DNA of 7,544 nt, from assembly GCA_015493625.1 (NCBI GenBank), contig WGCT01000302.1, positions 1-7,544 of the forward strand, written 5' to 3'. Source of the DNA: Draconibacterium sp. (lineage in GTDB: Bacteria > Bacteroidota > Bacteroidia > Bacteroidales > Prolixibacteraceae). Below the pieces are notes generated by a model. The model had not been told where the DNA came from. It worked only from the letters and a program-made list of their open reading frames with translations, and made no database searches. Of the stretch, positions 1 through 6,384 are shown piece by piece. Numbering within the stretch: position 1 is the first letter of the stretch; every line of letters begins with the position of its first letter. Position numbers and translations under genes: made by a program.

Positions 1-1
1 A

Positions 2-910
2 AGCGGGAATTTTAAAGAGGCACTTTTTTGGAATGAGAGATATAAATTACTGTCAGACTCGATTCGCGACAAAGAGATTCGCACCAAAATTGTTGACATG
101 GAAATTGGCTACCAAACCAAGAAAAAAGAGCAAAAAATTGAACTGCTAACCACCGAGAACAAACTGAAAAATAACAGAATAAAAGCAGCAGTTATTATAG
201 TTATAGCTCTTTTGTTGTTAATTGCATTAATTATATATATTCTTCAAATAAGGAAAAAACAGGCCGAACTAAAACAGAATATATTGCAACAACAAATTTT
301 ACGCGCGCAAATGAACCCACATTTTATCTTTAATGTGCTGGGCTCTATACAAAATTTCATGCTTCGAAACGACACAAAAAAAGCCTCCGTTTTTTTATCG
401 AAATTTGCCACATTAACGCGGGCCATTCTAAACAACTCGGCTACCGAAGTAATTCCACTTACCGACGAAATAAAGATGCTGACAAACTATATTGAGCTGG
501 AAAGAATGCGGACAAACAACAATTTCAATTTCGAAATAAATTACGACAAAGAGCTGGAAATTGATTTTATTAAAATCCCACCAATGTTGATTCAACCATT
601 TGTTGAGAACTCGATAAAACACGGCTTTGCAAATATTGAAAACGGCGGATTGTTAAGAATTACAATTATCGACAAAGGAGACCGCGTAGTTTTTATTATT
701 GAAGACAACGGGCGTGGCATTGAGAAAAATGACAAGCAAAATGGAGAGCACAAATCGATGGCAACAATAATTTTTGAAAAAAGAAGAAAGCTAATTCAGC
801 AGAAATACAAGAAAGATTTTAAATTTGAGCTGATTAATTTAAACGACAGCAAAACGGGAAAAACCGGAGTAAAAGTAATATTAAGTCTTCCGATAATTGA
901 CAATGATTAA
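2..910 (+). CDS. LytS-family sensor histidine kinase, 5'-truncated
   Basis: This is the C-terminal 302 residues of a membrane sensor kinase; the reading frame is open to the window edge, so the true start lies upstream. The first ~30 residues (SGNFKEALFWNERYKLLSDS and on) resemble the end of a TPR repeat, suggesting a TPR sensor region. A charged, probably coiled-coil stretch follows, then one transmembrane helix (about residues 62-82). The kinase core is of the His_kinase/LytS type: the phospho-acceptor motif QMNPHFIFN has its His at residue 107 (bases 320-322), the N-box NSIKHGF is at 203-209, and the ATP-binding DNGRG is at 235-239. The later HKSMA motif has Ala where many kinases have Gly. 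It should autophosphorylate and pass phosphate to the regulator encoded next, which it overlaps by 8 bases. An internal ATG at 98 is an unlikely start because it would cut off the TPR-like part. The signal sensed is unknown. Confidence 0.93.
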   Translation, partial: SGNFKEALFWNERYKLLSDSIRDKEIRTKIVDMEIGYQTKKKEQKIELLTTENKLKNNRIKAAVIIVIALLLLIALIIYILQIRKKQAELKQNILQQQILRAQMNPHFIFNVLGSIQNFMLRNDTKKASVFLSKFATLTRAILNNSATEVIPLTDEIKMLTNYIELERMRTNNNFNFEINYDKELEIDFIKIPPMLIQPFVENSIKHGFANIENGGLLRITIIDKGDRVVFIIEDNGRGIEKNDKQNGEHKSMATIIFEKRRKLIQQKYKKDFKFELINLNDSKTGKTGVKVILSLPIIDND

Positions 911-1652
911 AGCCGTAATTATAGACGACGAACCAACCCTGCAGGATGTTAACAAACAACTACTTGCCGAATATTTCCCTGAAATAAAAGTAGTTGGCAT
1001 TGCAAATTCGGTGAACAGTGCAGTCGACACAATCAGCCGCAATCAACCCGACTTAGTTCTGCTCGATATTGCCATTCAAGAAGGAACAGGATTTGAAGTT
1101 CTACAAAAATTACGTCCCTACACATTTAAAGTGGTTTTTATTACCGGGTTCGACTCGTATGCCATTAAAGCAATAAAATACAGTGCACTCGATTATATTC
1201 TAAAACCGGTTAACGAAATTGAATTCCAACACGCCATAAAACGAGCCGTTAACGAGATAAAAACAAAATCCGACACATCGATACAATCCGACATTTTAAT
1301 GGAGTCGTTTAAAAAAGAGACACAAAGTAAAAAGCTGGTGCTAAAAACTACCGAATCGTTAAACATTGTCGATATTGCCGACATTTTATATTGCCAAAGC
1401 GACAACAGCTACACCACGTTTTATTTAACCGGCAACGAAAAAATTACTGTTTCGAAAAGTATTAAAGAGTACGATGAGTTATTAAACGAGTACAATTTTT
1501 TCAGGACACATCAATCGTATTTAGTCAATCTTAATTTTATTAAAAAGGTAGATAAGTCGGATGGCGGTTTTGTTATTATGAAAAACAAAAAAGAGATTCC
1601 TGTCTCAATCAGACAAAAAAAGTCTCTGATTAAACGTTTAAGCTATCTCTAA
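903..1652 (+). CDS. LytTR-family response regulator
   Basis: This 249-residue cytoplasmic regulator is the likely partner of the upstream kinase. The N-terminal receiver domain (about 1-120) has the acidic pair D9/D10, the phosphorylation site D55 (in LVLLD), T81 and K101 (in LKP). A linker of about 20 residues leads to a LytTR DNA-binding domain (about 144-249) with the characteristic stretches NSYTTFYL and FFRTHQSYLVNL. LytTR domains bind DNA through beta strands and usually recognise paired direct repeats. The ATG at 903 is preferred; an in-frame TTG at 897 would add only Met-Thr, and the alignment of the receiver (MIKAVIIDDEP) fits the ATG. The start lies inside the kinase gene, a typical translationally coupled pair. 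Length and motifs are normal for the family. Targets cannot be read from the sequence; the neighbouring envelope genes are candidates. Confidence 0.95.
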   Translation: MIKAVIIDDEPTLQDVNKQLLAEYFPEIKVVGIANSVNSAVDTISRNQPDLVLLDIAIQEGTGFEVLQKLRPYTFKVVFITGFDSYAIKAIKYSALDYILKPVNEIEFQHAIKRAVNEIKTKSDTSIQSDILMESFKKETQSKKLVLKTTESLNIVDIADILYCQSDNSYTTFYLTGNEKITVSKSIKEYDELLNEYNFFRTHQSYLVNLNFIKKVDKSDGGFVIMKNKKEIPVSIRQKKSLIKRLSYL

Positions 1653-1717
1653 TTTTACATTCTTCTGATTTCAGGTCGAATTCAAATACAAACCCAACAG
1701 TTTCAAATTATTACGAG

Positions 1718-1744
1718 TTTGTAAACAATTGTTCTTTATATTCG
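1718..1744 (+). promoter_or_regulatory. possible Bacteroidota-type promoter before the solo LytTR gene
   Basis: TTTG at 1718-1721 and TATATTCG at 1737-1744 resemble the -33 (TTTG) and -7 (TAnnTTTG) elements of Bacteroidota promoters. The second element has one mismatch, and the 15-base spacing is shorter than usual. If real, the solo LytTR gene could be transcribed separately from the kinase/regulator pair. Weak call by eye. Confidence 0.3.
1724..1733. promoter_or_regulatory. 10-bp palindrome AACAATTGTT, possible operator
   Basis: A perfect palindrome lies inside the spacer of the putative promoter upstream of the solo LytTR gene, where a bound dimer would block RNA polymerase. It is AT-rich and short, so chance is a serious alternative. 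LytTR proteins normally use direct repeats, so this would more likely be a site for another regulator. Confidence 0.2.
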
Positions 1745-1756
1745 CAAAAAAAAGTT

Positions 1757-2107
1757 ATGGCAAACAGCAAGCGTATTGTACTAAACACAAACAATGCGAT
1801 ACATTTTATTTTGCTCGAAAATATATTGTACTGCAAAAGCGAAAATAGCTATACTACTTTTTATTTAGTAAATCACGAGCCAATAATGGTTTCGAAGAAT
1901 ATTAAAGAATACGAGAAACAGTTGGAAAGTGCCTCTTTTTTCCGTTCGCACCAGTCGTACCTAGTAAATCTCGAGCACGTTACAAAAATCGACAAGCAAA
2001 ATTCATTCACACTATATTTAACCGACAAAACAGAAATACCAACATCGACCAGAAAGAGAAAAATGCTATTACAAATTCTGCTAAATAGGCAACGTATTCA
2101 AATTTAA
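1757..2107 (+). CDS. stand-alone LytTR DNA-binding domain protein
   Basis: The 116-residue product is essentially one LytTR domain with no receiver, sensor or membrane segment. It carries the same hallmark stretches as the response regulator upstream (ILYC, NSYTTFYL, FFRSHQSYLVNL, EIP near the C-terminus); I count 46 identities over 93 aligned residues. Third-codon positions differ widely, so the duplication is old rather than recent. The ATG start follows an A-rich stretch after a 104-base gap that contains a possible promoter. With no phosphorylation site, its activity must be set by abundance, by partner binding or by competing for the response regulator's sites. Solo LytTR proteins are known in Bacteroidota and Firmicutes, but I cannot name a characterised counterpart of this one. 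A full-length regulator that lost its receiver is possible; I see no receiver remnant upstream. Confidence 0.9.
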   Translation: MANSKRIVLNTNNAIHFILLENILYCKSENSYTTFYLVNHEPIMVSKNIKEYEKQLESASFFRSHQSYLVNLEHVTKIDKQNSFTLYLTDKTEIPTSTRKRKMLLQILLNRQRIQI

Positions 2108-2152
2108 ACCAAACGTTTTCAGTTTTCAATTAAATAACTAATTTTATCTGTT

Positions 2153-2160
2153 TATATTTA
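2153..2160 (+). promoter_or_regulatory. possible -7 element before the OmpA-family gene
   Basis: TATATTTA, 32 bases before the start codon, is one base from the Bacteroidota -7 consensus TAnnTTTG. No clear TTTG is present at the expected upstream distance. The 85-base gap after the LytTR gene has room for a promoter, but the call is weak in AT-rich DNA. Confidence 0.25.
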
Positions 2161-2192
2161 CAGAATACAAAAAACCATTAATAAAAAACACA

Positions 2193-3467
2193 ATGAAGAC
2201 CAAGTTAATTTTTATTCTTTCCATTTTTATTTTTTTCACCATTTCATCATCAGCACAAGTAGAAGTCGATGTTAAGAAAAAAGTTAATAATCAGGCAAAT
2301 AGAAGAGCGAACCAACATGCCGACGAGGCCATAGACAAAGCGTTTAACAAATTGGAGGAGGGCATTGGCGGTCTTTTTAAAAAGAAGAAAAAAAAGAAGA
2401 AAAAAGGTAACAACCAAGCTGCACAGCAGCAGCAACAAAACAGTGCAGCAGCACAAACCGAGAATCCGGCAGCACAAAAAGCGGCACCGGCAACTGCAAC
2501 CGTAAAATGGAATAAATTCGATTTTGTTCCGGGCGACGAGGTTATTTTTGAAGACGGACCCGACGCCGATGAAGAAAACGGCGAGTTTCCTTCGCGTTGG
2601 GATTTATACAAAGGCAATGTAGAAATTGGCGAAGTTGATGGTGAAAATGTTATCATGTTTTTAAAGGGGGGATCTTATATTGTTCCCTATCTAAAAAATT
2701 CCAATCAAGATTATTTGCCAGACGTATTTACCATAGAATTGGATGTGTGGATTTCAAAAGGTGCTTCAACAGCCAATAGATTATGGATTTATTTAGGTGA
2801 TCAAAAAAACAACAACAGAAGTGATGCTGCTCATAGATCCTTGGTTGTTATGCCTCACAGTTTAGAATTTGGTGATTCTGAAAACGATTATCCCGGAACC
2901 GAGAATATAGGTTGGACGGTAGAAAAGGAAGGCTCGTGGAAACATATTTCCATTGCCTATACCAAAGGAAAATATAAAGCCTATTTTAACGATACACGTT
3001 TAATTAATATTCCACATTTAGAAGTTAATCCAACAGGAATAACAGTCGAAGCAGGAAATGACAATATGTTTCTTAAAAACTTCCGTATTGCTAAAGGCGG
3101 TGTAAAATATTACGACCGGGTTTTATCTGACGGAAAGATAATTGTAAACGGAATTCGGTTCGATGTAAACAAAGCAACTATTAAACCGGAAAGTAACGGT
3201 GCTATTAATAAAATATTTAAGCTGATGCAAAAACAACCCGACTTAAAATTCAGTGTTGAAGGCCACACCGACAGCGACGGCGACGATGCTAAAAATATGG
3301 AACTCTCGAAAGCTCGTGGCAAGGCTGTAATGGAACGTTTAATTAGTATGGGTATTTCTGCCGACCGCCTAAAATATACCGGTTGGGGCGAGAGCAAACC
3401 AATCGCCGACAATAGTACCGCCGAAGGAAAAGCAAACAATAGACGCGTGGAATTTGTAAAATTCTAA
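2193..3467 (+). CDS. secreted OmpA-family protein with concanavalin-like middle domain
   Basis: This 424-residue envelope protein probably anchors to peptidoglycan. A signal peptide (1-21, likely cut at SSA|Q) is followed by a charged helical segment (about 22-62), nine consecutive lysines (63-71) and a Gln/Ala-rich linker (about 72-105). Residues about 108-305 begin FDFVPGDEVIFED and contain FPSRWDL; this block resembles the concanavalin/LamG-like beta-sandwich region found in many Bacteroidota OmpA-family proteins. The C-terminal OmpA domain (about 312-424) has FDVNKATIKP, VEGHTD and NNRRVEF. Asp360 and Arg375, 15 residues apart, match the pair that contacts diaminopimelate in characterised OmpA domains. 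There is no N-terminal OmpA beta barrel, so it is probably periplasmic or surface-associated rather than a porin. The ligand of the middle domain is unknown. The ATG follows an A-rich leader and directly starts the signal peptide. Confidence 0.9.
   Translation: MKTKLIFILSIFIFFTISSSAQVEVDVKKKVNNQANRRANQHADEAIDKAFNKLEEGIGGLFKKKKKKKKKGNNQAAQQQQQNSAAAQTENPAAQKAAPATATVKWNKFDFVPGDEVIFEDGPDADEENGEFPSRWDLYKGNVEIGEVDGENVIMFLKGGSYIVPYLKNSNQDYLPDVFTIELDVWISKGASTANRLWIYLGDQKNNNRSDAAHRSLVVMPHSLEFGDSENDYPGTENIGWTVEKEGSWKHISIAYTKGKYKAYFNDTRLINIPHLEVNPTGITVEAGNDNMFLKNFRIAKGGVKYYDRVLSDGKIIVNGIRFDVNKATIKPESNGAINKIFKLMQKQPDLKFSVEGHTDSDGDDAKNMELSKARGKAVMERLISMGISADRLKYTGWGESKPIADNSTAEGKANNRRVEFVKF
2379..2405 (+). 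repeat. polylysine purine-only tract with an A-AAA-AAG heptamer
   Basis: Nine Lys codons made only of A and G, including an eight-A run. The in-frame heptamer A-AAA-AAG at 2390-2396 is the dnaX-type slippery sequence. The -1 frame meets TAA at 2408-2410, so slippage would end the protein just after the lysines. Whether slippage occurs cannot be seen here; the lysine run is itself common in these proteins. Confidence 0.6.
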
Positions 3468-3499
3468 CCTTAAAAAGAACAAAATATTAAAACAACTTC

Positions 3500-3519
3500 G
3501 ATGCACTTTTTAGTGTATC
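3500..3519 (+). other. 8-bp stem-loop in the gap after the OmpA-family gene
   Basis: GATGCACT and AGTGTATC pair fully (one G-U) around a TTTT loop, 33 bases after the stop codon. No T-run follows, so a classical intrinsic terminator is not supported. It could stabilise the 3' end of the OmpA mRNA, reduce read-through into the next gene, or be chance. Confidence 0.4.
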
Positions 3520-3554
3520 AGGGAAATTATTATTAAAACTTAAGCAAACCAAAA

Positions 3555-4034
3555 ATGAAAAAAACGACAACAACTTTAATCGCACTCTTTTTAGTTGCCA
3601 TTTTTATTACATCGTGTTCAAGCGGCCGTAAAAGAGATGCCGATTTTCTACCACCACTAAAAATAGAAATTCCCAACGAAATTAAAGGCGACAAAGAGTT
3701 GGTCGACGTTGTTCAAGCGTCGGAAAAAGCAATTAACGAATTCTCTGATAACATTGAACGAATTGCCCTTGACGGGAAAGATATTTTAAATAAAGAAGAC
3801 GAAGACTTAACGCTGATGGACAAAATGAAAATGGCAAAAATGGCCGTTGAATTTATCTCGAACAGCACACAAATGGCCGCAGCTTTAGAGAAATTTGACA
3901 CCTACGCAAAAAGTAAAGAAGAGCAAGGCATTATTAACGACACGCAGTTAAAAGCACTGGAACAGGTTGAACTGAGTTTCGAAAAGCGAATGAACGAAAT
4001 AGAGACGAAATACGACAAATATTACAACAAATAA
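3555..4034 (+). CDS. small helical lipoprotein of unknown function
   Basis: The 159-residue product starts with a lipoprotein signal peptide: positive MKK, a hydrophobic core, then the lipobox ITSC with the acylated Cys at residue 21. The mature part is highly charged and predicted largely alpha-helical (about 45-155), with heptad-like spacing that suggests a helical bundle or coiled coil. No catalytic motif is visible. The residues after Cys are SSGRK, lacking the acidic surface-export signal described for some Bacteroidota lipoproteins, so an inner-leaflet, periplasm-facing location is more likely (inference). It lies 87 bases after the OmpA-family gene and 34 bases before the next exported protein, implying co-transcription with the latter. 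I do not recognise a named family; a structural partner of the OmpA protein or its neighbours is possible but unproven. Confidence 0.88.
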   Translation: MKKTTTTLIALFLVAIFITSCSSGRKRDADFLPPLKIEIPNEIKGDKELVDVVQASEKAINEFSDNIERIALDGKDILNKEDEDLTLMDKMKMAKMAVEFISNSTQMAAALEKFDTYAKSKEEQGIINDTQLKALEQVELSFEKRMNEIETKYDKYYNK

Positions 4035-4068
4035 AAGGTTGTTGCCAGCTGAGATTCAGACAAGCAAA

Positions 4069-5151
4069 ATGAAGATTACACTCGTTTTTATCCTCGTTTT
4101 TACATCACTAACACTTTTTGCCCAGGAAAAAATGGTGAAATTGTTCCCATTTAAATCGGCAATTATCGAGTATAAATACGAAGCTTCGATAAAAGGAACG
4201 CACATAAAATACATCGACGACTGGGGATATAAACAAGCCGACTACATTTACAAGCAGCTTAACTTTGGCGGGAACGCGGATAAAGAATATGAGATTATTA
4301 TTCTGATTGGAGAGAAAGCTTACACCGTTAACCTACAAAAAAAGGAGGTGGCCATCGGACGAAATGCAACCTACAATTATTACCTGCTCAACCCCGACAG
4401 AAAGTGTACCGATATTACTGACGCGCTCACAAAAGCCGAAGGGTTTAAAATAAATGGCACCGAAAACTTTTTGGATAAAACATGTGAGTTATGGAAAGGC
4501 AGCGGCTCGAAAAAACTAACGTGGAACGGTGTTGCATTAAAAACCGAAACCAATTTTATGACGATAATTGTTGAAAAAGCAACCGACATAAAAACTGATG
4601 TTGATATTCCTACTGAAAAATTCGATATTCCACAGGATGTAAAATACATCTCGTCTGACACTTATCAGGGATATTCGGGGCTTGAACTTGATTTCTCGAA
4701 TACAAACAAGATTGAGGATAAAAGTTCGGGCAGCATTAGAATTGAATTTAGTTCTGCTGATTTAGAAAGTTGCAGCAACTTTGCATATTTCACAAAAACA
4801 GGAGAGAAAGTTATTACTGAAGGAGAAAATGATTACAACAAAATTGATAACCAGCTAATAAAATCGCAACAGCACTTTTTGCACAATAATAAAACTGAAT
4901 TGCCGGAATATTCAACAGCAATTTTTGTAACCAACGAGGGAGAATTTGGGAAACTACAGATAAATGAAATCGACAAAAACGGTTTTAATTTTCGGTACGT
5001 TATTTTTAATTCCGACGGAACAATAAAAAAGTATTCTGCCGAAACAAACGAGTTGCTAAAAGATGATTTCAGTTTCGCTCCCAACAAGAGTAATTCAAAA
5101 ATAGAAATAACACCAAAAGGCAAAGCAAAATGCTTGGTTTTAGGGTGGTAA
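4069..5151 (+). CDS. exported protein with DUF4412/LolA-like N-terminal half
   Basis: The 360-residue product has a signal peptide MKITLVFILVFTSLTLFAQ (likely cut at LFA|Q), so it acts in the periplasm or at the cell surface. The ATG at 4069 is chosen because it begins this signal peptide; the in-frame TTG at 4039 would put ten non-hydrophobic residues ahead of it. Residues about 26-195 (IIEYKYEAS, GTHIKYIDDWG, NGTENFLDKTCELWKG, TWNGVALKTE, EKFDIPQDVKY) follow the pattern of DUF4412-like beta proteins, which resemble the LolA/LolB lipoprotein-binding fold; this is recognition from memory. Residues about 200-360 form a second, probably beta-rich part that I do not recognise. Four Cys are present (113, 139, 235, 355), so disulfides are possible. 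It sits 34 bases after the lipoprotein gene and 23 before the next exported protein. Function unknown; ligand or lipid binding is a guess from fold. Confidence 0.85.
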   Translation: MKITLVFILVFTSLTLFAQEKMVKLFPFKSAIIEYKYEASIKGTHIKYIDDWGYKQADYIYKQLNFGGNADKEYEIIILIGEKAYTVNLQKKEVAIGRNATYNYYLLNPDRKCTDITDALTKAEGFKINGTENFLDKTCELWKGSGSKKLTWNGVALKTETNFMTIIVEKATDIKTDVDIPTEKFDIPQDVKYISSDTYQGYSGLELDFSNTNKIEDKSSGSIRIEFSSADLESCSNFAYFTKTGEKVITEGENDYNKIDNQLIKSQQHFLHNNKTELPEYSTAIFVTNEGEFGKLQINEIDKNGFNFRYVIFNSDGTIKKYSAETNELLKDDFSFAPNKSNSKIEITPKGKAKCLVLGW

Positions 5152-5174
5152 AAACGGACACAAAAATAATTATT

Positions 5175-6377
5175 ATGAGACGAATTTATTTATTACTAAT
5201 TGTTGTTCTTCTGGGTTCAACCAGTTTAATGGCGAAAAATGTACCGGTAACCGGCAAGTGGCTTTTAACAAAAGTCGAAATGGGCGAAAAATCACAGGAT
5301 GTTTATAGCGATATAAATTTTAGAGAAGACGGATATGCTGAAATGGGAGGCAGAGTTTTTGGAAACTGGAAGTACGACAAAAAGAAGAAACTTTTCACCA
5401 TCGAATCGGAAATGATTAAAGAGTTTTCAGGAGAGAGAAAAGTTGAAAAACTTAATGCTGGAGAGTTAATTTTAAAGGGGCCGAAAGTAAAAATGTTCTT
5501 CATAAAACTCGACGAGGAAAAGATAAAAGCTGAAAACGAGAACTCGGGACTGGAAGGAATCTGGAAAACCGGAAATGTTGACGGAGTTGTATATTCACTG
5601 GTATTCGAACTGCCAAACAAATTTTCATCATCCGAAAGTTCAGACGGTTCAAACTCGACAAGTAAAGGCGAATGGATTTACAATGGAAACGACAAAACCA
5701 TTATAATAATGACTTCAGGAAGGAAATTTCGCGGGCGAAATAAAATCGTTGCCATGAATAAAACAGAGTTAAAACTTAAAAACAAAGGGGAAACGTTCAG
5801 CTTTACAAAATTCGAAAAACCAGATATTAAAATAGAGCGACTCACGTTTTCGGAAGATGATTTTTACGACGAAAACGGAGACTATAAATATTCGGAAGAC
5901 ACAGAAAAATTACCATGGAAAGATTATTATAGCATATTAGAATCGTTAAAAAAAGTGAAGCAGCTGGTGTATAATTTCAATGTACTAAACACCAATATCG
6001 ATGCATTCGAAACGAAAACATTAACGGCAAATGTTGTTGTCGACAGCGATGAAGAAACCGTTATTTTCGACAACATTTTTAAAGGTATCGACCGAGCTTC
6101 AATTTCTGACGACGAAGAGATGCCCACCACTAACGCAGATTCCAACAATCCGATTTTTCCGTTCGAAGACAACTCGTTCAGGGTTGCAGGCGAGGAAGAA
6201 ATCACCACTCCGGCAGGAACTTTTAAATGCACGGCTGTTGAGGCTACCGGCGATTTCGATGAGAAAATTAAACTTTGGATGATAAATGATAAGCCCGGGA
6301 TAGTTGCAAAAGCAATTCTCGATCAGGAGGGAAGTTTTGGTCATTATTACCTTTTCGAATTAACAGAGATAAAATAA
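5175..6377 (+). CDS. exported protein with two lipocalin-like repeats and a C-terminal beta domain
   Basis: The 400-residue product starts with a signal peptide (MRRIYLLLIVVLLGSTSLMA, likely cut before KN). The ATG at 5175 is chosen for this; the in-frame TTG at 5130 would overlap the previous gene and add 15 residues before the signal. Two related beta units follow. Unit 1 (about 25-113) has GKWLLTKVE, FREDGYAEM and GNWKYD; unit 2 (about 126-213) has LEGIWKTGNVDG, GEWIYN and ELKLKNKGETFSFTKFE. Both resemble lipocalin-like proteins of Bacteroidota. An acidic linker (about 225-250) leads to a C-terminal region (about 265-400) containing ITTPAGTFKCTAVEA and KLWMINDKPGIVAKA. That pattern (PAGTFKC, then a Trp-containing strand) recalls DUF3108/LolA-like domains. 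These folds often bind hydrophobic ligands, but no ligand can be inferred. It is 23 bases after its upstream neighbour and 7 before the next gene, so very likely co-transcribed. Confidence 0.86.
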   Translation: MRRIYLLLIVVLLGSTSLMAKNVPVTGKWLLTKVEMGEKSQDVYSDINFREDGYAEMGGRVFGNWKYDKKKKLFTIESEMIKEFSGERKVEKLNAGELILKGPKVKMFFIKLDEEKIKAENENSGLEGIWKTGNVDGVVYSLVFELPNKFSSSESSDGSNSTSKGEWIYNGNDKTIIIMTSGRKFRGRNKIVAMNKTELKLKNKGETFSFTKFEKPDIKIERLTFSEDDFYDENGDYKYSEDTEKLPWKDYYSILESLKKVKQLVYNFNVLNTNIDAFETKTLTANVVVDSDEETVIFDNIFKGIDRASISDDEEMPTTNADSNNPIFPFEDNSFRVAGEEEITTPAGTFKCTAVEATGDFDEKIKLWMINDKPGIVAKAILDQEGSFGHYYLFELTEIK

Positions 6378-6384
6378 ATTTACA

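Noticed and set aside
897..902. TTG start for the response regulator, two codons upstream of the ATG
   Set aside because: The ATG at 903 aligns with normal receiver-domain starts; the TTG adds nothing recognisable.
1607..1631. Inverted repeat AATCAGA/TCTGATT near the 3' end of the response regulator gene
   Set aside because: It lies in conserved LytTR coding sequence with an 11-base A-rich loop and no following T-run, so a terminator is not supported.
1653..1756. Possible small gene or small RNA in the gap after the response regulator
   Set aside because: No open frame, strong hairpin or terminator is visible; only weak promoter-like elements are present.
2291..2656. Reverse-strand open frame of 121 codons opposite the OmpA-family gene
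   Set aside because: Its product is a poly-Phe/Cys string mirroring the Lys/Gln-rich codons of the + strand gene; it is a shadow frame.
4039..4068. TTG-initiated N-terminal extension of the first exported protein
   Set aside because: It would place MLPAEIQTSK before a complete signal peptide that starts at ATG 4069; no ribosome-binding evidence favours it.
5130..5174. TTG-initiated extension of the second exported protein
   Set aside because: It would overlap the upstream gene and bury the signal peptide 15 residues in; ATG 5175 is the natural start.
6031..6282. 83-codon + strand open frame inside the lipocalin-like gene
   Set aside because: It lies wholly within a clear gene in another frame and its product has no recognisable features.
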